Assembly: GCF_003122085.1 (NCBI RefSeq)
Contig: NZ_QEXV01000007.1
Location: 62,001-126,000, forward strand
DNA from: Marinicauda salina
Lineage (GTDB): Bacteria; Pseudomonadota; Alphaproteobacteria; Caulobacterales; Maricaulaceae
Direction: 5' to 3'
Length of the DNA: 64,000 nucleotides
Shown: in pieces, positions 6,542 through 14,545 of the stretch
Position numbering within the stretch: the first letter of the stretch is position 1
How the letters are laid out: each line of letters starts with the position of its first letter
Notes under the pieces: model-generated
Told to the model about the DNA's origin: nothing
The model's input: the letters and a program-made list of their open reading frames with translations, nothing else
The model's database searches: none
Translations under genes and position numbers: made by a program

Positions 6542-9253
6542 ATGAAACGTTTCACGAAATCAGCGGCGCTCGGCGCCACGGCGCTGGCCGCCGGCCTCGT
6601 GTCGACCGCGGCGCAAGCCCAGGTCGAAGTCATCACCGTCACGGCGCAGAAGCGTGAACAGACGCTGCAGGAAACGCCGGTCTCGGTCGCGGTCGTGAGC
6701 GATACGCAGCTCCAGCAGTCGCAGATCCGCGACGCCGCCGACCTGCAGACGCTCGTGCCGTCGCTGCGCGTCGCCGAGTTCGCCGCCTCGACGAACACCG
6801 AGTTCGCCCTGCGCGGCGTGGGCACGTCGAGCTTCAACCCGGGCCTCGAGCCGTCCGTCGGCGTCTTCGTCGACGGCGTCTACCGGCCTCGCACCGGCGC
6901 GGCCATCAACGACTTCCTGTCGCTCGAGCGCGTCGAGGTCATCCGCGGTCCGCAGTCGACCCTGTTCGGCCGCAACACGCCGGCCGGCGTGGTGAGCTTC
7001 ATCACCAAGGAGCCGGAATTCGAGCTGGGCGGCGACGCCGAGCTGACCTTCGGCAATTACGGCCAGTTCGTCGCCAAGGGCACGGTCACCGGCCCGCTGG
7101 TCGAGGACCGGCTCGCCTTCCGGCTGGATGCGACCACGCACAGCAATGACGGCTATCTGACGAACGTTCCCGACGGGCGCGACATGAACAATCGCGACCG
7201 CCAGAACTATCGCGGCCAGCTGTTGTTCACGCCGAACGCGAACACCCGGATCCGCTTCATCGCCGATTACGGCGAGATCGACGAGAACTGCTGCGCCGCG
7301 CCGTTCGCCTATTACGACCCGGTCGACCTCGCCGCGCTGGTCGGCCTGGGCGGCACCGCCGTGCCCCCTAACCCGCACGGCGGCTTCATCGCCGTCGACG
7401 GCGACGTCAACACGATGCTCGAGACGGCCGGCGCCTCGGTCCAGCTCGACCACGAGTTCGAGAACTTCACCTTCACCTCGATCACGGCCTACCGGACCTA
7501 TGACGAGGACCAGAACATCGACGCGGACTTCTCCGACCTCGACCTGGTCAGCCGCCGTCCGATCGGTCAGGACTACAACTCGTTCACCCAGGAATTCCGC
7601 CTGACCTCGACCGGCGACAACCGGATCGACTGGATGACGGGCTTCTTCTTCTACGACAACGAGCTCGAGTTCTCGAACGCCACGCCTTACGGCGTCGACA
7701 GCCGGACTTTCTTCGACGCGGCCTCGGCGCCTCAGGTCGCGCCGATCGTCTCCGCGCTCGGGCTGCCGGCCGGCACCGGCGGCGTGACCCTGCTCGAGGC
7801 TTTCCTCAACAGCAACAACGCCACCGGCGTCGGCACGCTGGCGCCGCTGCCCTCGGGCAACCCGGCGCTGCCGCTGGTCCCGGCCGAAGGCTATGTCGAC
7901 ACCACGCACGGCCTGATCGGCGAGCAGTACGGCTACGACACGCAGTCGTGGTCCGTGTTCGGCCAGCTCGACTTCAACATCACCGACCGCTTCACTTTCA
8001 CCGTCGGCGGCCGGTACTCCGAGGAAGACAAGCACATGTCTTCCGACGTCAACGTCTACGATCCGATCTCGGCGTTCAGCTTCGCCGATCTCGGCCAGGA
8101 CCTGCGGCTGGTCTCGCCGACGACCTGCCTCAACCCCGCGGTGGGCGACAGCTGCGCCTATCTCGTGCCGTCGCTGCTGTTCGGCCAGGCGCAGGCGGAG
8201 GCGCTGGGCGGCGATCCCACGCTTCTCAACACGCTGACGGCGCTGGGCATCAGCCCGACCACGCCGCTCACCGACGCCCAGGCCAGCAATCCGGATCTCA
8301 ACCCGCTTCTCGGGTTCCGGGCGTTCCAGAACTTCCCGCCGGTCAATTCGAGCGACTTCCCGACCGACCGCAGCGACGACAATTTCTCCTGGAACGCCAT
8401 CGCGTCCTATGACGTCACGAACAATCTGAACCTCTATGCAAGCTACTCGACCGGCTACAAGCCGGGCGGCTTCAACATCTCCTACAACGCCGCCTTCACC
8501 GGCGCGTTCGAGTTCCAGGAGGAGACCGCGGAATCCTGGGAGATCGGCGCCAAGGGCAGCCTGCTCGAGAACACGCTGACCTACGCGATCACCTATTTCG
8601 ACCAGGAGATCGAGGACTTCCAGTCGAACAACTTCGTCGGCAACGGCTTCGCGCTGGAGAACGCCGGCTCGATCCAGGTCAGCGGCCTCGAGTTCGAGGG
8701 CTTCTGGGCGCCGACCGACCGGCTCTTCTTCACCGGCGGCTTCACCTATCTCTTCGAGAGCAAGTACGGCGACTATCCGTTCGCGCCGTGCCCGGACGAC
8801 TTCGACGCGTCCGACCCGTTCTTCCAGCTGTGCGTGCCCGGCAACGAGCGCACCAACCCGTTCGGCGTGACCGCGCTGTTCAACGACCTGTCGGGCGACG
8901 ATCGCGGCAACTCGGAGTTCGTCGGCTCGATCACGGGCACCTATGTCCACCCGATCGGCGACAACATGGAGGCGTTCATCCGCGGCGAGGCGCGGCACAC
9001 CTCCGAGTACGCGCTGACCACGGGGCTCGATCCGCGGCCGTTCGCCAACCAGGACGATTTCACGCTCTACAATGCGAGCGTCGGGATCGGCGCGGCCGAC
9101 GAGGCCTGGCAGCTCCAGCTCTGGAGCCGCAACATCACCGACGAGGAATACGCCAAGGGCGGGTTCCCGTCGGTCGGCTACCTGGGCACGAGCTTCAACC
9201 AGTACCCGGGCGACCCGATGACCTACGGGCTCACCCTGCGCGTCCGCTACTAG
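6542..9253 (+). CDS. TonB-dependent outer-membrane receptor
   Basis: A 903-residue receptor. It has a signal peptide ending STAAQA (about residue 22), then a TonB-box-like VEVITVTAQKREQTLQETPVSV, a plug domain with LRGVGTSS and RVEVIRGPQSTLFGRNTPAGVV, and a 22-strand barrel ending LTLRVRY with a terminal aromatic residue. The start at 6542 follows a GGGGAGGAAG ribosome site. The AQKREQTLQETPVSV plug start marks the large alphaproteobacterial/sphingomonad receptor group that often sits beside catabolic genes for hydrophobic or aromatic compounds. The shared palindrome upstream links it to the neighbouring oxidoreductases. It ends in a strong terminator. The ligand is unknown. Confidence 0.95.
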   Translation: MKRFTKSAALGATALAAGLVSTAAQAQVEVITVTAQKREQTLQETPVSVAVVSDTQLQQSQIRDAADLQTLVPSLRVAEFAASTNTEFALRGVGTSSFNPGLEPSVGVFVDGVYRPRTGAAINDFLSLERVEVIRGPQSTLFGRNTPAGVVSFITKEPEFELGGDAELTFGNYGQFVAKGTVTGPLVEDRLAFRLDATTHSNDGYLTNVPDGRDMNNRDRQNYRGQLLFTPNANTRIRFIADYGEIDENCCAAPFAYYDPVDLAALVGLGGTAVPPNPHGGFIAVDGDVNTMLETAGASVQLDHEFENFTFTSITAYRTYDEDQNIDADFSDLDLVSRRPIGQDYNSFTQEFRLTSTGDNRIDWMTGFFFYDNELEFSNATPYGVDSRTFFDAASAPQVAPIVSALGLPAGTGGVTLLEAFLNSNNATGVGTLAPLPSGNPALPLVPAEGYVDTTHGLIGEQYGYDTQSWSVFGQLDFNITDRFTFTVGGRYSEEDKHMSSDVNVYDPISAFSFADLGQDLRLVSPTTCLNPAVGDSCAYLVPSLLFGQAQAEALGGDPTLLNTLTALGISPTTPLTDAQASNPDLNPLLGFRAFQNFPPVNSSDFPTDRSDDNFSWNAIASYDVTNNLNLYASYSTGYKPGGFNISYNAAFTGAFEFQEETAESWEIGAKGSLLENTLTYAITYFDQEIEDFQSNNFVGNGFALENAGSIQVSGLEFEGFWAPTDRLFFTGGFTYLFESKYGDYPFAPCPDDFDASDPFFQLCVPGNERTNPFGVTALFNDLSGDDRGNSEFVGSITGTYVHPIGDNMEAFIRGEARHTSEYALTTGLDPRPFANQDDFTLYNASVGIGAADEAWQLQLWSRNITDEEYAKGGFPSVGYLGTSFNQYPGDPMTYGLTLRVRY

Positions 9254-9282
9254 GCGCGCGACCGCTTCACAGAGCGGCGGGA

Positions 9283-9316
9283 GGCGTCGGGGGCGACCCC
9301 GGCGCCTTTCGCTTTT
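9283..9316 (+). terminator. Rho-independent terminator after the TonB receptor
   Basis: A 10-bp stem, 9283-9292 with 9297-9306 (one G-T wobble), closed by a GCGA tetraloop of the stable GNRA type and followed by TTTCGCTTTT. It lies 30 bp after the receptor stop, and isolates the receptor from the next gene. Confidence 0.85.
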
Positions 9317-9333
9317 CCGGAGGCGCCCAGGTC

Positions 9334-9383
9334 TTGCCAGGCCGGGGTGAACAGCGTTCAATTCCGGCGTGAACGACGTTCTG
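9334..9383 (+). promoter_or_regulatory. Promoter with two GTGAAC-type operators; probable leaderless start
   Basis: TTGCCA (9334-9339), a 17-bp spacer and TTCAAT (9357-9362) form a reasonable promoter. The operator GTGAACAGCGTTCAA (9347-9361, 11 of 12 palindrome positions) fills the spacer and most of the -10. The GTG start of the next gene at 9369 lies about 7 bp after the -10, where transcription would begin, and itself opens a second site, GTGAACGACGTTCTG (9369-9383, 10 of 12). No Shine-Dalgarno sequence is visible, which fits a leaderless mRNA. Confidence 0.55.
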
Positions 9384-9824
9384 CTCATATCCCTCGTGCT
9401 GGCGGGCTCGGCGCTGAGCATCGCCGCGCTCGTGGCGCTCAACGTCATGGTCGGCGGCTGGTCGCCAGCGCGGCTGGATGACGCCGAGGCGGCCGCGGGA
9501 CAGCTGGCCGCCGACATCATCGGCTTCGAGCCTGGAGAGCGCGTCTGCGGCGCGCAGGGGCGCGCCGCGCTGGTGATGGAGCGCTCGGGCGATCGGCTCG
9601 GCCTCGTGCTCGCCCGCGGCGATCGCTTCGTCACACGGGCGATCCGGGCAGGCGAGCTTCGCGAGACGGTCCGGCGCGGCGCGACGCTGGAGCTGCGCTT
9701 CAGCGACTTCACCCTGCCGAGCGCGGAGATCACATTTCCCGACGAGCGCAGCGCGGCCGCCTGGGCGGCCGAGGCGCAGCGCTTCGTCGCTTCGGAGACG
9801 TTCGCCGATGCCCGAGCTGCCTGA
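9369..9824 (+). CDS. Unknown single-pass membrane protein upstream of the membrane hydroxylase
   Basis: A 151-residue protein with one N-terminal transmembrane helix (about residues 4-29) and a cytosolic or periplasmic domain that looks like a small beta-rich fold (alternating hydrophobic pattern, residues 55-125). I do not recognise the family. The start is a GTG with no ribosome site, placed at the predicted transcription start; the only later ATG in frame (9447) would remove the helix. It overlaps the downstream desaturase-like gene by 17 bp, so the two are probably translationally coupled and act together. Confidence 0.7.
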   Translation: MNDVLLISLVLAGSALSIAALVALNVMVGGWSPARLDDAEAAAGQLAADIIGFEPGERVCGAQGRAALVMERSGDRLGLVLARGDRFVTRAIRAGELRETVRRGATLELRFSDFTLPSAEITFPDERSAAAWAAEAQRFVASETFADARAA

Positions 9825-10743
9825 TCCGATCCTGATTGCAATCCCGGGCTTCATCGCCCTGATCATCGCCGAGATGATCTATGCGCGCGCGACCGGGCGG
9901 GCCGAGTTCGAGCCCCACGACACCGCCGCGAGCCTCATGATGGGGCTGGGCAACACGGTTTCCGGCGCGCTGCTGGGCTTCATCTCGGTGGCCTGGTTCT
10001 TCTTCGTCGAGCGCTTCGCGATCCTCGATATCGGCTACGCCTGGTGGGCGTTCGCGCTCGCCTTCGTCCTCGACGATCTCGTCTATTACTGGTGGCACCG
10101 GTTTTCGCACACCGTTCGCTGGTGGTGGGCCGACCACGTCATCCACCACTCCTCGCAGCACTACAATCTGTCGACCGCGCTCAGGCAGCCCTGGCTGAGC
10201 CCGCTGACGCTCAAATTCGTCGTCTTCGGCTCGTGGCTGGTGCTGATCGGGTTCCCGCCGGCGATGATCGCCTTCGTCGGCGCGCTCAACCTCGTCTACC
10301 AGTTCTGGATCCACACCGAAGTGATCGGCCGGATGCCCGGCTGGTTCGAGGCGGTGATGAACACGCCCTCCCACCATCGCGTCCATCACGCGACCAACCC
10401 ACGCTATCTCGACCGCAATTTCGCCGGCGTCTTCATCGTCTGGGACCGGCTGTTCGGCACCTTCGAGCCCGAGCGCGACGACGAGCCGTGCCGCTACGGC
10501 ATCATCAAGAATCTCGGCACCTGGAACCCGCTCAAGATCTGCCTGCACGAATGGGTGGGCATCATCCGCGACGTGCGCGGGGCGAAGTCGCTCAAGGAGG
10601 CCGCGGGCTATTTCTTCGGCCCGCCGGGCTGGTCGCCCGACGGCAGCCGCGAGTCCTCGCAGACCATCAAGCAGCGCTGGGCGGCGCGCCAGGCCGAGCC
10701 GGATCGGGCGGACGACGAGACCGCGCCGGCGGCGGCTGAATAG
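9808..10743 (+). CDS. Sterol desaturase / fatty acid hydroxylase superfamily membrane enzyme
   Basis: A 311-residue integral membrane protein with several hydrophobic segments and the eight-histidine diiron signature of the superfamily: HxxxH at 97-101 (HRFSH), HxxHH at 110-114 (HVIHH) and a later HHRVHH block near residue 192. Members use a non-haem diiron centre and O2 to hydroxylate or desaturate lipids, sterols or carotenoids, or to cleave alkyl ethers. Full length for the bacterial branch. It is the second gene of a unit governed by the GTGAAC palindrome, next to another diiron-type protein. Substrate not deducible. Confidence 0.92.
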   Translation: MPELPDPILIAIPGFIALIIAEMIYARATGRAEFEPHDTAASLMMGLGNTVSGALLGFISVAWFFFVERFAILDIGYAWWAFALAFVLDDLVYYWWHRFSHTVRWWWADHVIHHSSQHYNLSTALRQPWLSPLTLKFVVFGSWLVLIGFPPAMIAFVGALNLVYQFWIHTEVIGRMPGWFEAVMNTPSHHRVHHATNPRYLDRNFAGVFIVWDRLFGTFEPERDDEPCRYGIIKNLGTWNPLKICLHEWVGIIRDVRGAKSLKEAAGYFFGPPGWSPDGSRESSQTIKQRWAARQAEPDRADDETAPAAAE

Positions 10744-10789
10744 CGACTTGACTGGACAAACCCCCGTCGGATCGCTCACACTGCGAAAA

Positions 10790-10804
10790 GTGAACAGCGT
10801 TCAC
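10790..10804 (+). promoter_or_regulatory. GTGAAC-N3-GTTCAC operator, perfect copy
   Basis: GTGAACAGCGTTCAC is a perfect 6+3+6 palindrome and the best copy of the motif seen at 4691, 6452, 9347 and 9369. A degenerate second copy with an intact right half (GTTCAC) follows at 10818-10832. It lies 104 bp before the diiron protein start at 10909. No convincing -35/-10 pair was found around it. Confidence 0.55.
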
Positions 10805-10908
10805 GCCCGCGCCGCACAACCTCGGCGTTCACACGGCGTCAAGCTGTTTGGGCTCGAATGGGGCGCAATGCGGCCGCCCGCGCCGCCGCCCCGACGGGAG
10901 GAGCGACC

Positions 10909-12024
10909 ATGACCGCCCTGCGTGATCTCTATCCGATGCCCGGCATCGATTCCCACTGGCACGTGCCGCAAGAGTACGACGCGGTGTTCGATTGGGACTT
11001 CGACGACGGCCGCACGACGCTCATGCACTTGTACCAGAAGGGCAAGGACATGCAGTGGGACGCGCTCAGCCGCATCGACTGGGATCTCGATCTCGACCCG
11101 GGCAATCCGATGGAGATGCCTGACGAGTCGGTGGCGATCTACGGCTCCGATATCTGGGCGAAGCTGACCGAGAAGGAGCAGCAGGAGCTGCGCCGCCACG
11201 CCCAGGCCTGGAACATCTCGCAATTCCTGCAGGGCGAGCAGGCCGCGCTGCTGGCCGCCTCCAAGATCGTCCAGTCGGTGCCCGATCTCGACGCCAAGTT
11301 CTACGCCGCCACCCAGGTCATGGACGAGGCCCGCCATGTCGAGGCCTATCGCAAGCTGATGGGCAAGTTCGGCGTCGCCTACCCGATGACCGATCCGCTG
11401 ATGGAGCTGGTCAACGACGCGCTGCGGGACTCGCGCTGGGACGTCACCTATCTCGCCATGCAGGTGGTGATCGAGGGCCTGGCGCTGGCCGCCTTCGGCA
11501 CGATCCGCGATCTCGCCCAGAACCCGCTGGCGCGCATGGTCAACGCCTATGTGATGGAGGACGAGGCCCGCCACGTCGCCTTCGGCCGGCTCTCCCTGCG
11601 CGATTACTATCCCGAGCTCACCCAGGCCGAGCGCGACGAGCGCGAGGAATTCCTGGTCGACGCCTGCTATCTCATGCGCGACCGCATGACCCAGTCCGGC
11701 GAGGTCTACGAGCAGCTCGGCCTGCCGGCCGCCGAATGCCGGGAGTACGCGGACAATTCCGAGATCGTGAAGATGTACCGCAAGCTGCTCTTCCAGCGCA
11801 TCGTGCCGATCGTGAAGGATATCGGGCTTTGGGGTCCGAAGATCCAGAAGGCCTACGCCGACATGGGCGTGCTGGAATACGCCGAGCTCGATCCCGAGGC
11901 GCTGCAGAAAGAGGACGAGCGGATCGCCGCCGAGATCGACGCGGATTCCGGCGTCGATCCCGCCCAGGCGCGCCGCGACTATATCCATGCCGTCGCGGGC
12001 GAGGCGGCCGGCCACGCCGAGTAG
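10909..12024 (+). CDS. Ferritin-like diiron protein (R2-like oxidase/oxygenase)
   Basis: A 371-residue all-helical protein carrying the complete carboxylate-bridged diiron ligand set: Glu110 (QGEQ), Glu140/His143 (DEARH), Glu189 (VIEG) and Glu219/His222 (EDEARH). This spacing matches the ribonucleotide-reductase R2 and bacterial monooxygenase superfamily. The start at 10909 follows GGGAGGAG (10896-10903). There is no partner reductase or hydroxylase subunit beside it, so it may act alone or with the neighbouring membrane hydroxylase. It has its own copy of the GTGAAC operator upstream and a terminator downstream. The reaction is unknown; oxidation or desaturation of a lipid-like substrate is an inference from context. 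Confidence 0.85.
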   Translation: MTALRDLYPMPGIDSHWHVPQEYDAVFDWDFDDGRTTLMHLYQKGKDMQWDALSRIDWDLDLDPGNPMEMPDESVAIYGSDIWAKLTEKEQQELRRHAQAWNISQFLQGEQAALLAASKIVQSVPDLDAKFYAATQVMDEARHVEAYRKLMGKFGVAYPMTDPLMELVNDALRDSRWDVTYLAMQVVIEGLALAAFGTIRDLAQNPLARMVNAYVMEDEARHVAFGRLSLRDYYPELTQAERDEREEFLVDACYLMRDRMTQSGEVYEQLGLPAAECREYADNSEIVKMYRKLLFQRIVPIVKDIGLWGPKIQKAYADMGVLEYAELDPEALQKEDERIAAEIDADSGVDPAQARRDYIHAVAGEAAGHAE

Positions 12025-12055
12025 CGCCGGCTCCGCAACAACCGACGTTCTTTGC

Positions 12056-12094
12056 GGCGCCGCGGCGAACTCGCCTCCGCGGCGCCGTTTTCTT
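12056..12094 (+). terminator. Rho-independent terminator after the diiron gene
   Basis: Perfect 10-bp stem GGCGCCGCGG / CCGCGGCGCC (12056-12065 and 12077-12086), 11-nt loop, then GTTTTCTT. It separates the diiron gene from the arginine operon. Confidence 0.8.
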
Positions 12095-12182
12095 GCGGCC
12101 GCGCCGCCGCGCCGCGTGTTTGCCAAGCCGGCGCCGGGCCGATAAACGCGAAGGGTCCGACGAGAGCCGAGGCCCGCGCGCC

Positions 12183-13187
12183 ATGCGTCATTTCCTGTCC
12201 ACCGAAGACTGGTCCCGCGACGAACTCCAGGCGCTGATCGACCGCGCGCGGGCGTATCGCGACAGCCCGCTCGGCGACGCGCTCAAGGGCAAGTCGATCG
12301 CGCTGGTCTTCTTCAACCCGTCGCTGCGGACGCGGACCTCGTTCGATCTCGGCGCCTTCCAGCTCGGCGGCCACGCCATCGTGCTCGACGCGAAGGGCGC
12401 GACCTGGCCGGTCGAGATCGAGCCTGGCGCGGTGATGGACGGGGGTCCCGAGGAGCATGTCAGGGAGGCCGCGCGTGTGTTGTCGCGCTATGTCGACCTG
12501 ATCGCCATCCGCTGCTTTCCGAAGTTCGAGGACTGGAAGGCCGAGCGTGAGGATCCGCTCATCCGCGCCTACGCCGAGCACGCGACCGTGCCGGTCATCA
12601 ACATGGAGACCATCGTCCATCCCTGCCAGGAGCTTGCCCTGATGATGGCGCTCCAGGACTGGCTGGGCGAGGTGCGCGGCAAGACCTTCCTGCTGAGCTG
12701 GGTTCCGCACCCGAAGCCGCTCAATACGGCGGTGGCCAACTCGGCGATCCTGATCGCGTCGAAGTTCGGCATGAATGTCCGCGTCCTGGCCCCGGACGAG
12801 ACCTATGCGCTCGACCCGCGCTACATGGGCGCGGCGGAACGGTTCTGCTCCGAGGCGGGCGCCGACTTCAGCTTCACCACCGATATCGAGGCCGGCTACG
12901 CCGGCGCCCACGCCGTCTACGCCAAGAGCTGGGGCGCGCTGCCCTATTACGGGCGCTGGGACGAGGAGGCCGCCGTCCGCGCCAAGGGCGAGGGCTTCAT
13001 GGTCGACGAGGCCAAGCTCGCGCGCGCTGACGACGCGGTGGTGAGCCACTGCCTGCCGATGCGGCGCAACGTGAAAATCGCGGATTCCGTCGTCGATTCC
13101 GACCGTTTCCTCGGCATCGAGGAGGCCGAGAACCGGCTGCACGTCCAGAAGGCGATCATGGAGCGGCTCGCGGGAGGCGCGGCGTGA
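12183..13187 (+). CDS. argF': N-acetylornithine carbamoyltransferase
   Basis: A 334-residue transcarbamylase that carbamoylates N-acetylornithine to N-acetylcitrulline. The carbamoyl-phosphate loop reads SLRTRTSF instead of the STRTR of ornithine transcarbamylase. HPCQELA, HPKPLNTAVANS, YAKSWGALP and HCLPMRRNVK blocks match the Xanthomonas enzyme closely. Trp75 and Glu90 line up with the substrate residues Trp77 and Glu92 known there; Glu at the latter position is the determinant for acetyl- rather than succinylornithine. It is the first gene of an operon; its TGA overlaps the GTG of the next gene. It implies that arginine is made through acetylated intermediates past ornithine. Confidence 0.95.
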   Translation: MRHFLSTEDWSRDELQALIDRARAYRDSPLGDALKGKSIALVFFNPSLRTRTSFDLGAFQLGGHAIVLDAKGATWPVEIEPGAVMDGGPEEHVREAARVLSRYVDLIAIRCFPKFEDWKAEREDPLIRAYAEHATVPVINMETIVHPCQELALMMALQDWLGEVRGKTFLLSWVPHPKPLNTAVANSAILIASKFGMNVRVLAPDETYALDPRYMGAAERFCSEAGADFSFTTDIEAGYAGAHAVYAKSWGALPYYGRWDEEAAVRAKGEGFMVDEAKLARADDAVVSHCLPMRRNVKIADSVVDSDRFLGIEEAENRLHVQKAIMERLAGGAA

Positions 13188-14545
13188 AGGACGACGCGAC
13201 GAGCCCCAAGCCGGAGCGCGCGCCCGAGCGGCCGAAAGTGCGCTCGGCGATCGTCCAGCTGCTCTCGCACATGCGCGACGGCAAGGAGATCCGCGAGTAT
13301 CTCACGCGCTTCTCCCGCCTCGACCAGGAGCGCTTCGCCGTCGTGAAGGTCGGCGGCGTGGTGATGGAAGACTCGCTCGACGAGCTCGCCGCCGCACTCG
13401 CCTTCCTGCAGAGCGTGGGCCTGTCGCCGGTGGTCGTCCACGGCGGCGGACCGCAGCTCGACGCCGCGCTCTCCGCGGCCGGCATCGCCAGCGAGCGCCG
13501 CGACGGTCTGCGCGTGACTCCGCCCGAGGCGGTCGCCGTCGTCCGCGACACGCTCACCGACGTCAATCTGAAGCTCGTCCAGGCGATCCGCGATTGCGGC
13601 GGCCGCGCCGCGGCGATCCCGAGCGGGGTGTTCGAGGCCGAGCTGATCGACGAGGCCGGCCTCGGCCGCGTCGGCGAACCGAGTCGGGTGCGCCTCGACC
13701 AGGTCGCCGCCGCCGCGCGCGCCGGCCAGGCGCCGATCCTCGCCTGCCTCGGCGACACCGCCGACGGCCGCCTCGTCAACGTCAACGCCGACGCCGCCGT
13801 GCGCGCGCTCGTCCACGCGCTCCAGCCCTACAAGATCATCTTCCTGACCGGCACGGGCGGTTTGCTCGACGCGTCCGGCGAGATCATTTCGGCGATCAAC
13901 CTCGCCACCGATTTCGACGAGCTTATGGACGCCGACTGGGTCTCGGGCGGCATGCGGCTGAAGATGGCCGAGATCAAGCGCCTGCTGGACGATCTGCCGC
14001 TGTCGAGCTCGGTGTCGATCACGCGGCCCGAAGCGCTGGCCAAGGAGCTGTTCACCCACGCCGGGGCGGGCACGCTGGTTCGGCGCGGCGAGCGCATTCT
14101 CGACATCGACCGACTGGACAAGCTGGATCGGGAGCGGATGCGGGGGCTGGTCGCCGAGGCGTTCGGGCGCGCGCCGGTCGCCGACTATTTCGAGCGGCTG
14201 GACTTCCATCACGCCTTCGTCAGCGAGAGCTATCGCGCCGCCGCGATCACCACGCGGCTCGACGACGCGGTCTATCTCGACAAGTTCGCCGTGCTCGACG
14301 ACGCCCGCGGCGAGGGGCTGGGCGGCGCGGTCTGGCGCCGGCTGGTCGAGTTCGCGCCGCGGCTCTACTGGCGATCGCGCGCCGACAACCCGGTCAACGA
14401 GTTCTACTTCGCCGCCTGCCACGGCGCGGTGAAGGTCGGCGGCTGGACGGTGTTCTGGCGCGGCGAGGACGATCTCGCCCGGATTCCAACGATGGTCGAT
14501 CGCATCGTCGCGCTGCCTGAAACCCTCGAGGGGAAGGCGCCATGA
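13184..14545 (+). CDS. argB: Bifunctional N-acetylglutamate kinase / N-acetylglutamate synthase
   Basis: A 453-residue fusion. An amino-acid-kinase domain (about residues 45-295) has VVKVGG, VVHGGGPQLD, VNADAAV and LTGTGGLLD motifs. A C-terminal GNAT acetyltransferase domain (about 305-445), with LDKFAVLDDARGEGLGGAVW at its acetyl-CoA loop, resembles the vertebrate-type synthase domain. Together they make N-acetylglutamate and phosphorylate it, the first two steps of arginine synthesis. This architecture is known from Maricaulis and Xanthomonas. The GTG start (13184) overlaps the previous stop (GTGA) and the stop overlaps argC (ATGA), so the three enzymes are translationally coupled. Arginine feedback control is expected for the family. 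Confidence 0.95.
   Translation: MKDDATSPKPERAPERPKVRSAIVQLLSHMRDGKEIREYLTRFSRLDQERFAVVKVGGVVMEDSLDELAAALAFLQSVGLSPVVVHGGGPQLDAALSAAGIASERRDGLRVTPPEAVAVVRDTLTDVNLKLVQAIRDCGGRAAAIPSGVFEAELIDEAGLGRVGEPSRVRLDQVAAAARAGQAPILACLGDTADGRLVNVNADAAVRALVHALQPYKIIFLTGTGGLLDASGEIISAINLATDFDELMDADWVSGGMRLKMAEIKRLLDDLPLSSSVSITRPEALAKELFTHAGAGTLVRRGERILDIDRLDKLDRERMRGLVAEAFGRAPVADYFERLDFHHAFVSESYRAAAITTRLDDAVYLDKFAVLDDARGEGLGGAVWRRLVEFAPRLYWRSRADNPVNEFYFAACHGAVKVGGWTVFWRGEDDLARIPTMVDRIVALPETLEGKAP

Noticed and set aside
6560-9841. Very long minus-strand reading frame opposite the TonB receptor (and similar ones at 42360-45746 and 38.5-41 kb)
   Set aside because: Arg/Gly/Asp-rich translations with no domain, lying opposite genes with clear families; they are shadows produced by GC-rich third positions.
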